A stretch of 8,754 bases of DNA from contig CAZWMK010000098.1 in the NCBI GenBank assembly GCA_964635065.1, positions 1-8,754 on the forward strand. Reading direction: 5' to 3'. Under the pieces are notes generated by a model. That model saw nothing but the letters and a program-made list of their open reading frames with translations, was not told the DNA's origin and did no database searches. The DNA is from CAZWMK01 sp964635065 (GTDB lineage Bacteria > Pseudomonadota > Alphaproteobacteria > Sphingomonadales > Sphingomonadaceae). Below, one piece after another: positions 1 to 5,610 of the stretch; the first letter of the stretch is position 1; each line of letters begins with the position of its first letter. The position numbers and the translations under genes were made by a program.

Positions 1-923
1 GGTCGCAATCCGCCGCAGTGACCGATCATCAGCCAGGCTTCGGGGCGCAGGACGGCAAGGTGATCGGTGATCGTCTTGGCATTCGACGGACCGACGCCGA
101 TGTTGACAAGGCTGATGCCCGATCCGTCCGGGGCGATCAGATGATAGGCCGGCATCTGGTGCCGCCGCCATGCACTGTCGGCCACGACTTTTTCGGGATC
201 GGCATTCGTGCCATCGACCAGCAACCCGCCCGCGCCTGACAGTGCCGTATAACGACTATTGCCATCGCGCAGCTGCGCGCAGGCCCAGTGCACGAACTCG
301 TCGACATAACGATGATAGTTGGTGAACAGGATATAGCGCTGCACATGCTCGACAGGGGTGCCGGTATAGTGGCGCAGGCGGGCAAGGCTGAAATCGACGC
401 GCGGTCCGTCGAACAGCGACAGCGGCCGCGCACCGCCGGGCGTTTTTGTCCACAAGCCGTCGGCGATTTCGTCACCGATCTCGTAAAGCTCGGTGGCCGG
501 AAACCAGCGGGCCAGTTCGGCGGTGCTGATGTTTTCGAGGCCAAGTCCCCCGTCCAGCACATAGGCGAAGGGGATTTCATGCGGGCTGAGGCCGATATCG
601 ATGGTGACGCCATAGTCAGTCATCAACATCTGCAACTGTTCGACGAGGTAATCGGCAAACAGCGCCGGCCGTGTCACGCTGACGCTGTAGCGCCCCTGCG
701 TGGAGAGCCGGCCATAGGCGCGGTTGGCGGCGACATGCGGGCCATCGCCCTGATAATTGATCCGGATTTCGGGATAGGCGAACAGGCCCTGTGCACGCGC
801 CGCCGGATCGGGGCGCGTGCCAGTGGCTGCGAAGGCGCGCAGGGCCGAACGCAGATTGCCGACCGCTGCCGAATACAGCCGGTTCAGTTCTGCGACATGT
901 TCGCGCGCCTTCGCCGTCGGCAT
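1..923 (-). CDS. amn: AMP nucleosidase (3' end cut by window edge)
   Basis: Hydrolyses AMP to adenine and ribose 5-phosphate in the cytoplasm, a purine salvage and AMP-level control step. The 307 residues visible here align along their length with what I recall of E. coli Amn. Matching segments are QGLFAYP (46-51), TRPALF (84-89), HEIPFAYV (115-122), VDFSLARLRHYTGTPVEH (176-193), TNYHRYVDEFV (201-211), HQMPAYHLI (255-263) and NIGVGPSNAKTITDHLAVLRP (about 274-294). The last visible stretch is LMIGHCGGLR (298-307). The N-terminal regulatory domain is complete, and the nucleoside-phosphorylase-like catalytic domain is entered but continues beyond base 1. The family is about 480-490 residues, so roughly 180 are missing. 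The chosen ATG (923-921) overlaps the TGA of the upstream peroxiredoxin gene (925-923) by one base, which suggests an operon with translational coupling. It also puts the N-terminus where the E. coli protein begins. Confidence 0.96.
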   Translation of the reverse strand, partial: MPTAKAREHVAELNRLYSAAVGNLRSALRAFAATGTRPDPAARAQGLFAYPEIRINYQGDGPHVAANRAYGRLSTQGRYSVSVTRPALFADYLVEQLQMLMTDYGVTIDIGLSPHEIPFAYVLDGGLGLENISTAELARWFPATELYEIGDEIADGLWTKTPGGARPLSLFDGPRVDFSLARLRHYTGTPVEHVQRYILFTNYHRYVDEFVHWACAQLRDGNSRYTALSGAGGLLVDGTNADPEKVVADSAWRRHQMPAYHLIAPDGSGISLVNIGVGPSNAKTITDHLAVLRPEAWLMIGHCGGLR

Positions 924-1408
924 CAGCCGAGTTGACCCAGCATGTGCTCGGCGCTCGATACGCTGAAGGCGCCGGGTTCTTCGACGTTCAGTTGTGTGAC
1001 GACACCATCCTTGGCGACGAGCGAGAAACGCTGGCCGCGCGTGCCAAGCCCGAACTTCGAGCCATCCATGGTCAGGCCGAGCGCCTTCGAGAATTCGCAG
1101 TTGCCGTCGCCGACCATCGTCACCTTGCCATCGGCACCCGCCGACTGGCCCCAGGCCTTCATCACAAAGGCATCGTTGACCGCGATGCAGACGATGTCGT
1201 CAACACCCTTGGCCTTCAGCGCATCTGCCTTGTCGACGAAGCCCGGCAGGTGCTTGGCCGAGCAGGTCGGCGTGAATGCGCCCGGCACCGAGAACAGCGC
1301 AACCGTCTTGCCACCGAACAATTCGGCGGTCGTCACGGCCTGCGGTCCTTCGGCAGTCGCTTTCATCAGCGTTGCTTCGGGCAGACGATCTCCAACCTTG
1401 ATTGTCAT
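923..1408 (-). CDS. Peroxiredoxin, Prx5 type (redoxin family)
   Basis: A 161-residue thiol peroxidase that reduces hydrogen peroxide and organic peroxides in the cytoplasm. The thioredoxin fold is complete. The peroxidatic site is the Prx5 signature VPGAFTPTCS (41-50), with peroxidatic Cys49, Thr46, Pro42 and the conserved active-site Arg127 in RGQRFSL. The other cysteines are Cys74 (DDIVCIAVNDAFVM) and Cys104 (DGNCEFSKALGL). The C-terminal region that carries the resolving cysteine in human PRDX5 reads GAFSVSSAEHML and has no cysteine, so a 1-Cys cycle, or resolution by glutathione or glutaredoxin, is likely (inference). The ATG at 1408 is chosen because a strong AGGAGG lies 9 nt before it and because family members begin MxIKVGDxLPE. 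A longer reading to 1471 would add 21 unconserved residues. The gene is first in a unit with amn and is divergent from yqgE. Confidence 0.95.
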   Translation of the reverse strand: MTIKVGDRLPEATLMKATAEGPQAVTTAELFGGKTVALFSVPGAFTPTCSAKHLPGFVDKADALKAKGVDDIVCIAVNDAFVMKAWGQSAGADGKVTMVGDGNCEFSKALGLTMDGSKFGLGTRGQRFSLVAKDGVVTQLNVEEPGAFSVSSAEHMLGQLG

Positions 1409-1417
1409 TGTGTCACT

Positions 1418-1423
1418 CCTCCT
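1418..1423 (-). promoter_or_regulatory. Strong Shine-Dalgarno of the peroxiredoxin gene
   Basis: On the minus strand AGGAGG lies 9 nt before the ATG at 1408. It settles that start against the upstream in-frame ATGs, and it contrasts with the absence of any such site before divergent yqgE. Confidence 0.85.
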
Positions 1424-1442
1424 CATGAAATGTTGCCGCTTT

Positions 1443-1471
1443 GGCATAACCGCGCCTGCTTCTTGCGGCAA
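1443..1471 (-). promoter_or_regulatory. Candidate promoter for peroxiredoxin-amn
   Basis: On the minus strand TTGCCG (1471-1466) and TATGCC (1448-1443) are 17 bp apart. Transcription would start near 1436 and leave a leader of about 28 nt that contains the AGGAGG. The -35 box is good and the -10 box is weak, so this is a tentative call. Confidence 0.35.
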
Positions 1472-1480
1472 GCGAGGTGC

Positions 1481-1517
1481 TTGGCGCAGGCGGCATAGCC
1501 ATTCTATAGTCGATTCA
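1481..1517 (+). promoter_or_regulatory. Candidate promoter giving a leaderless yqgE mRNA
   Basis: TTGGCG (1481-1486), an 18-bp spacer and TATAGT (1505-1510) form a credible housekeeping promoter. The predicted start, 6-7 bases past the -10 box, falls on or next to the A of the yqgE ATG at 1517. The bases before the ATG (CGATTC) contain no Shine-Dalgarno, which fits a leaderless transcript. ATAG (1495-1498) and CTAT (1504-1507) form a small palindrome over the -10 box; I cannot assign a regulator to it. Confidence 0.5.
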
Positions 1518-2080
1518 TGTCAGATGCGCGTTACCTCTCGGGCCGGTTGTTGCTTTCGATGCCCGGCATTGGCGATCCCCGCTTCGAGCGCGCGGTGATT
1601 GCCATGTGCCTGCATGATGACGATGGCGCGCTTGGCATCATCATCAACAAGCCGCACGGCGACCTGACGCTGAAAACCATGCTGACGCAGCTTGAGATCG
1701 ATACGGCAGGGCTGGTGTCGGATGCGCCGGTCTATGCAGGCGGACCCGTGGAGACCGGGCGGGGGTTCGTGCTGCACAGTCTGGATTACAGCGGGCAGGG
1801 CACGGTTTCGATCGGCGGCCAGTGGGCGATGACATCCACCATCGACATTCTGCGCGCCATCGCCGAGGGCCGGGGGCCGAAACAATGGCTGGTCGCGCTG
1901 GGCTATGCCGGCTGGGGGGCGGGCCAACTGGAACAGGAAATGACGCGTCACGGCTGGATGGACGCGGATGGCGATACCGCCATGCTGTTCGACACCGCCT
2001 GCGACCGGCGCTGGCCACGTGCCTATGCGGGTATGGGGATTGATGTCAGTCACCTGTCACCCGAGACCGGGCATGCCTGA
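1517..2080 (+). CDS. yqgE: YqgE/AlgH family protein (UPF0301, DUF179)
   Basis: A 187-residue soluble protein of the widespread YqgE/AlgH family, whose biochemical role is unsettled; AlgH was named for an effect on alginate genes in Pseudomonas. Recognised from family blocks in order: LSGRLLLSMPGIGDPRFERAV (about 7-27), the HDDDGALGIIINKP core (33-46), VYAGGPVETGRGFVLHS (72-88), the segment around ISTIDILRAIAEG-like residues (about 107-118), and LGYAGWGAGQLEQEM (128-142) followed by GWM. Length is normal and the frame intact. The ATG at 1517 is the only start that leaves the conserved N-terminus intact with little extra sequence. It has no ribosome binding site but sits where the predicted promoter would begin transcription. 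The gene is divergent from the peroxiredoxin gene, and 116 bp separate it from the next gene, so it is probably transcribed on its own. Confidence 0.93.
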   Translation: MSDARYLSGRLLLSMPGIGDPRFERAVIAMCLHDDDGALGIIINKPHGDLTLKTMLTQLEIDTAGLVSDAPVYAGGPVETGRGFVLHSLDYSGQGTVSIGGQWAMTSTIDILRAIAEGRGPKQWLVALGYAGWGAGQLEQEMTRHGWMDADGDTAMLFDTACDRRWPRAYAGMGIDVSHLSPETGHA

Positions 2081-2196
2081 TCGTGTCGGAGACGGAGCAT
2101 AATGCGTGTCCGCGCGTGCCTTGTTGAAAAAGTGATGCAGCTTTTTTCTGACTTGCGCGTTGTAACCGGCATTGGAAAACAGGGAGGCATCGGGGG

Positions 2197-2694
2197 ATGC
2201 AGGGATCATCGACATTGGCCGTACTTGGCACTCTATGTGCCTTGACGCTTGCCACAGCGCCCGTGCAAGCGGCGCCATGCTGGACGAAACTGGCGGAGAA
2301 GGCAGCGAAAATCCGTGATTTTCAGACATATCTGATGGTTGGTGCCTTGCAATGCCGCGGCAGAGAAGCACGCGTGCTCAGCGATTACAACAAGTTCGTC
2401 CGAAACCATCGGGGTGTCATCAGCGCACAGAATGAGCAGCTGCGCCGGCATTTCATCAATGCGCATGGTCGCAACGGGGGCGAACGGGCCTATGACCGTT
2501 TCACCACAGCGCTGGCGAATGATCAGTCCAGCCGTTCGCAGGACGGGGCGCATTGTCAGTCGGTGGCGGAAACGACGGCGCGTGCCGCAGCGGCGCCGCC
2601 AGTCGAACTCGAACGGCTGGCCGATATGAAAATCGAGCGCACACATGGCGTCATGCCATGCACACGCCGTCAGGCAACACAGGCGCGTGGGTGA
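2197..2694 (+). CDS. Small secreted four-cysteine protein, function unknown
   Basis: A 165-residue protein with a clear Sec signal peptide: hydrophobic stretch at about 6-20 (TLAVLGTLCALTLAT) and likely cleavage after VQA at 25. The mature part has four cysteines (28, 53, 120, 155), enough for two disulfides in the periplasm, and no membrane segment. The middle is helical and recognisable: FQTYLMVGALQCR (42-54), a YNKFVRNHR block (64-72), and YDRFTTALAN (99-108). I recall similar small exported hypotheticals in sphingomonads, but I know no function and no catalytic motif is visible. The start is fixed by AGGGAGG at 2181-2187, 9 nt before the ATG. The stop codon lies inside the palindromic operator before ahcY, so the two genes are adjacent but probably separately controlled. 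Confidence 0.82.
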   Translation: MQGSSTLAVLGTLCALTLATAPVQAAPCWTKLAEKAAKIRDFQTYLMVGALQCRGREARVLSDYNKFVRNHRGVISAQNEQLRRHFINAHGRNGGERAYDRFTTALANDQSSRSQDGAHCQSVAETTARAAAAPPVELERLADMKIERTHGVMPCTRRQATQARG

Positions 2695-2714
2695 CATAAA
2701 GATTTCTTTATGTC
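2693..2714. promoter_or_regulatory. Perfect 22-bp palindromic operator upstream of ahcY (SahR-like)
   Basis: The arms GACATAAAGA (2693-2702) and TCTTTATGTC (2705-2714) are exact reverse complements around a central TT. The site lies 68 bp before the ahcY start in otherwise GC-rich DNA. In Proteobacteria the SAM-cycle genes ahcY, metE/metH, metF and metK can be controlled by SahR. SahR is an ArsR-family repressor with a methylase-like domain that releases DNA when SAH accumulates. An AT-rich ATAAAGA/TCTTTAT palindrome upstream of ahcY fits such an operator. The palindrome is seen directly; the assignment to SahR is inference, since no regulator gene is present in the window. Confidence 0.75.
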
Positions 2715-2718
2715 TTTG

Positions 2719-2747
2719 TTGCAATGTTGGTTCTCTTCGTCTAAGGG
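2719..2747 (+). promoter_or_regulatory. Tentative ahcY promoter
   Basis: TTGCAA (2719-2724) and TAAGGG (2742-2747) are 17 bp apart just downstream of the palindrome. The -10 box is poor. An alternative is that TTTATG inside the palindrome (2707-2712) is the -10 element, so that the repressor would cover it. The sequence does not decide between them. Confidence 0.25.
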
Positions 2748-2770
2748 CGGAGGGGTAATTTCCAATTTGC

Positions 2771-2776
2771 AAGGAG
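2771..2776 (+). promoter_or_regulatory. Shine-Dalgarno supporting the GTG start of ahcY
   Basis: AAGGAG lies 6 nt before GTG at 2783. No in-frame ATG exists nearby that would keep the conserved N-terminus, so this site decides the start. Confidence 0.85.
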
Positions 2777-2782
2777 TGCGCG

Positions 2783-4195
2783 GTGGCGACCCAGAATGCC
2801 GTCCAGACGGGCGATTATTACGTCAAGGACATCAGCCTCGCCGAATGGGGCCGCCGCGAAATCGCGATTGCCGAAACCGAAATGCCAGGTCTCATGGCGC
2901 TTCGGGCCGAATATGGCCCGTCGCAGCCTCTCAAGGGCGCGCGCATTGCCGGCTCGCTGCACATGACGATCCAGACGGCGGTACTGATCGAAACACTGGT
3001 GGCACTTGGCGCCGAAGTGCGCTGGGCGTCGTGCAATATTTTCTCGACGCAGGATCATGCCGCCGCCGCCATCGCCGCTGCCGGTATCCCTGTTTTTGCC
3101 TACAAGGGTGAAACACTCGCGGAATACTGGGAATATGCCGACGCCATTTTCCAGTGGCCGAACGGTCAGACGGCGAACATGATCCTCGATGATGGCGGCG
3201 ATGCCACCATGTATGTGCTCCTCGGTGCGCGTCTTGAGGAAGGCGAGGAACTGAAAGACCCGACGAACGAGGAAGAAGTCGAATTCTTCAAGGTTCTGCG
3301 TCGCCGCGCGGCTCAGTCGCCGGGCTTTTTCACCCGCACCCGCGCCGCGATCAAGGGGGTCAGCGAGGAAACGACGACGGGCGTGCACCGCCTTTATGAA
3401 ATCGCCAAAAAGGGTCACCTTCCCTTCCCGGCAATCAACGTCAACGACAGCGTCACCAAGTCGAAGTTCGATAATCTTTATGGCTGCAAGGAAAGCCTTG
3501 TCGACGGCATCAAGCGCGCAACCGACGTGATGATGTCGGGCAAGGTTGCTGTTGTCTGCGGCTTTGGCGATGTCGGCAAGGGGTCCGCGGCGTCGCTCCG
3601 CAGTCAGGGCGCGCGCGTCATAGTGACCGAAATCGATCCGATCTGCGCCTTGCAGGCGGCGATGGAGGGCTATCAGGTCCTCACCATGGATGACGCGGCA
3701 CCGCTGGGCGACATTTTCGTCACGGCGACCGGCAACTGCGATGTCATCACGCTGGAACACATGCGGCAGATGAAAGACCGGGCCATTGTCTGCAACATCG
3801 GTCACTTCGACAGCGAAATTCAGGTAGCTGCGCTTGCCAATTACCAGTGGGAAGAAGTGAAGCCACAGGTCGATGAAGTCGTGTTCCCGGATGGCAAGCG
3901 CCTGATTGTGCTGGCCAAGGGACGTCTCGTCAATCTCGCCTGCGCCACTGGCCACCCCAGCTTCGTGATGTCGGCCAGTTTCACCAATCAGGTGCTGGCG
4001 CAGATCGAACTGTGGACGCGCGGCGACCAGTATGACGACAAGGTCTATGTGCTGCCCAAGCATCTCGACGAAAAAGTCGCGGCGCTGCACCTTGAAAAAC
4101 TTGGTGTGCGCCTGACGCAGATGACGCCCGCGCAGGCTGCCTATATCGGTGTGCAGCAAAGCGGACCGTTCAAGCCGGAGCATTATCGTTACTGA
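2783..4195 (+). CDS. ahcY: S-adenosyl-L-homocysteine hydrolase (adenosylhomocysteinase)
   Basis: Reversibly splits S-adenosylhomocysteine into adenosine and homocysteine, using bound NAD+, in the cytoplasm. It clears the inhibitor left by SAM-dependent methylation and feeds homocysteine back to methionine. All expected elements are present in 470 residues: His60 in AGSLHMTIQTAV; Asp137 in ILDDGGD; Glu196 in SEETTTGVH; Lys226 and Asp230 in SVTKSKFDNLYGC; the NAD-binding loop GFGDVGKG (260-267); His341 in NIGHFD; His391 in TGHPSF; and the C-terminal KPEHYRY that reaches the neighbouring subunit in the tetramer. The roughly 40-residue insertion typical of many bacterial enzymes is at about 150-190. 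The start is GTG with AAGGAG 6 nt upstream. Control is probably by the palindrome at 2693-2714. The MFS gene follows after 100 bp. Confidence 0.98.
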   Translation: MATQNAVQTGDYYVKDISLAEWGRREIAIAETEMPGLMALRAEYGPSQPLKGARIAGSLHMTIQTAVLIETLVALGAEVRWASCNIFSTQDHAAAAIAAAGIPVFAYKGETLAEYWEYADAIFQWPNGQTANMILDDGGDATMYVLLGARLEEGEELKDPTNEEEVEFFKVLRRRAAQSPGFFTRTRAAIKGVSEETTTGVHRLYEIAKKGHLPFPAINVNDSVTKSKFDNLYGCKESLVDGIKRATDVMMSGKVAVVCGFGDVGKGSAASLRSQGARVIVTEIDPICALQAAMEGYQVLTMDDAAPLGDIFVTATGNCDVITLEHMRQMKDRAIVCNIGHFDSEIQVAALANYQWEEVKPQVDEVVFPDGKRLIVLAKGRLVNLACATGHPSFVMSASFTNQVLAQIELWTRGDQYDDKVYVLPKHLDEKVAALHLEKLGVRLTQMTPAQAAYIGVQQSGPFKPEHYRY

Positions 4196-4238
4196 CATGT
4201 CCCGCCCGCCGCTTGGCAAGCGGTGGAGCGCTGCCTAA

Positions 4239-4270
4239 GGTCGGTTGCTTCCGGGGGGATGCAACCGACC
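4239..4270 (+). promoter_or_regulatory. Stable hairpin directly before the MFS ribosome binding site
   Basis: GGTCGGTTGC (4239-4248) and GCAACCGACC (4261-4270) form a perfect 10-bp stem with a 12-nt loop that contains CCGGGGGG. No T-run follows, so it is not a classical intrinsic terminator. The stem ends at the base before GGGGAG (4271-4276). It could control access to the ribosome binding site, protect an RNA end, or attenuate read-through from ahcY. The role is inference; the structure is plain in the sequence. A weaker 6-bp stem, CCGCTT/AAGCGG with a GGC loop, lies just upstream at 4209-4223. Confidence 0.6.
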
Positions 4271-4295
4271 GGGGAGATGCATGGGGGGAATTGGC

Positions 4296-5567
4296 ATGAC
4301 CAAAGCGCCACGGGCGGAATCGTCCGGCTATCGTCACAGTGTGCTGGCGATGCTGCTTTTGGTCTATACCTTCAATTTCCTCGACCGTCAGATCGTTGGC
4401 ATCCTTGCGGTACCGATCAAGCGCGACCTCGGCCTCAGCGACACAGAACTGGGCCTGATGGGGGGACTGGCGTTTGCGCTTTTCTATACAGCACTTGCGA
4501 TTCCGATCGGTGCGCTGGCCGATCGCCGCAGCCGCGTCTGGATCATCACCATTTCCCTTGCCCTGTGGAGCGGCTTTACCGCCTTGTGTGGCGTTGCCCA
4601 GAATTTCTGGCATCTGTTCCTCGCCCGCATTGGCGTGGGTGTGGGCGAAGCGGGTGGTACGGCGCCGTCCTATTCGCTGATTGCCGATTATTACCCGCCC
4701 GCCAGCCGGGCACGGGCGATTTCGGTTTATAATTTCGGTGTGCCGATCGGTTCGGCGGCCGGCATGCTGCTGGGTGGCTGGATCGCCACGCATATCGACT
4801 GGCGCACGGCCTTTTTCATGGTTGGCGGTGCCGGCGTGGTGCTCGCGCCCTTTTTCCGTCTGATCGTGAAAGACCCGCCACGCGGCCGTTACGATGCCGC
4901 CAAGGCCAGTCACGGTCCCGCCCCCAGGCTGGGCGCGGTGCTGGCCGAACTGGCACATATTCCGACTTTCTGGCTCTTGTCGCTGGGCGCGGGCAGCAGT
5001 TCGCTGGTCGGCTATGGACTGTTGTTCTGGCTGCCGAGCTTTTTCGGGCGCAGCTATGGCTTCGATCTTGTTGAAACGTCGCAATTCATGGCGCTGCTGC
5101 TGATCGTGGGCGGCATTGGCGGCGTCTGGGCGGGCGGCTGGCTGGCCGACCGGCTGGGGCAGGGCGACCGAAGCGCCTATGGCCGCATTCCGGCGCTGAC
5201 GATCACGCTGACGGCGCCTGCTTTCGTGATTGCTGTACTCAGTCCGACGCCGCTCATGGCTTTTCCGCTGTTCATGGTGGCGCAGGTGCTGGCGATGATG
5301 TGGATCGGCCCGGTGATTACGGCGGTGCAGCATCTCGTGACAGCCGACAAGCGCGCGACGGCATCAGCGGCCTTTCTGTTCATCAACAATCTCATCGGCA
5401 TGGGCGCAGGCACGGTATTCTTTGGTGCGGTATCCGACCATCTGACCGCGTCGTTCGGCGCGGATTCACTGCGTGCCGCCATTTTGCTCGGTCAGATTTT
5501 CTACCTCGTGGCCGGGATTTTGCTGTGGCAGGCGTCGCGCCGTCTGGTCCACAGCTGGGTTTCCTGA
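4296..5567 (+). CDS. MFS transporter, spinster-like family
   Basis: A 423-residue inner-membrane secondary transporter with about 12 predicted helices. The first helix carries the YTFNFLDRQIVGILAVPIK motif (24-42) seen in spinster-like MFS proteins common in sphingomonads. Motif A is clear between helices 2 and 3 (GALADRRSR, 72-80), and its pseudo-repeat GGWLADRLG is at 280-288 in the second half. The sequence RIGVGVGEAGGTAPSYSLIADYYPP (111-135) is the typical helix-4/5 region, and a cytoplasmic loop lies at about 193-218. The substrate cannot be read from sequence; relatives carry lipids, organic acids or aromatic compounds. The ATG at 4296 has GGGGGGAA 5 nt upstream. ATG at 4281 (adding MGGIG) with GGGGAG upstream is an equal alternative, and a TTG at 4245 would lie inside the hairpin and is unlikely. 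It lies 100 bp after ahcY, so read-through is possible. Confidence 0.93.
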   Translation: MTKAPRAESSGYRHSVLAMLLLVYTFNFLDRQIVGILAVPIKRDLGLSDTELGLMGGLAFALFYTALAIPIGALADRRSRVWIITISLALWSGFTALCGVAQNFWHLFLARIGVGVGEAGGTAPSYSLIADYYPPASRARAISVYNFGVPIGSAAGMLLGGWIATHIDWRTAFFMVGGAGVVLAPFFRLIVKDPPRGRYDAAKASHGPAPRLGAVLAELAHIPTFWLLSLGAGSSSLVGYGLLFWLPSFFGRSYGFDLVETSQFMALLLIVGGIGGVWAGGWLADRLGQGDRSAYGRIPALTITLTAPAFVIAVLSPTPLMAFPLFMVAQVLAMMWIGPVITAVQHLVTADKRATASAAFLFINNLIGMGAGTVFFGAVSDHLTASFGADSLRAAILLGQIFYLVAGILLWQASRRLVHSWVS

Positions 5568-5583
5568 CCGCCCGTTGACCCCT

Positions 5584-5610
5584 CAGCCTGCCAGCCTGTC
5601 AGCCTACCAG
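5584..5610. repeat. 8-bp tandem repeat at the convergent gene junction
   Basis: CAGCCTGC (5584-5591), CAGCCTGT (5592-5599) and CAGCCTAC (5600-5607), followed by CAG, make about 3.4 imperfect copies. The array fills most of the 31 bp between the MFS stop and the PLD-family stop and encodes the last residues and stop of the PLD gene. No hairpin with a T-run is present here, so neither gene has an obvious intrinsic terminator. Confidence 0.7.

Noticed and set aside
1495..1507. ATAG-N5-CTAT near the peroxiredoxin gene as an OxyR site
   Set aside because: The OxyR pattern needs ATAG-N7-CTAT spacing and further half sites; neither is present. It also overlaps the yqgE -10 box, where TATAG is expected anyway.
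2127..2147. AAAAAG/CTTTTT inverted repeat with T-run as a terminator after yqgE
   Set aside because: The stem is only six weak base pairs, almost all A-T, with an 8-nt loop. It is not convincing as an intrinsic terminator.
2102..2245. Possible small ORF in the yqgE to secreted-protein gap
   Set aside because: It overlaps the signal-peptide region of the better supported gene, has poor spacing to its purine tract, and shows no recognisable protein features.
2715..2782. SAH riboswitch in the ahcY leader
   Set aside because: The leader is only about 70 nt, and I see neither the conserved G/C-rich core nor the stem pattern of the SAH riboswitch. The palindrome explains regulation better.
2741..4219. 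A 492-codon open frame antisense to the whole of ahcY
   Set aside because: It mirrors ahcY codon by codon, as happens in GC-rich genes with strong third-base bias. Its translation has no recognisable domain, while the plus strand encodes a fully conserved enzyme.
4223..4732. Plus-strand open frame overlapping the start of the MFS gene (and the minus-strand frame 4170-5333)
   Set aside because: Both translate to low-complexity Arg/Pro/Gln/His-rich sequence typical of out-of-frame reading; the MFS frame has clear transporter motifs.
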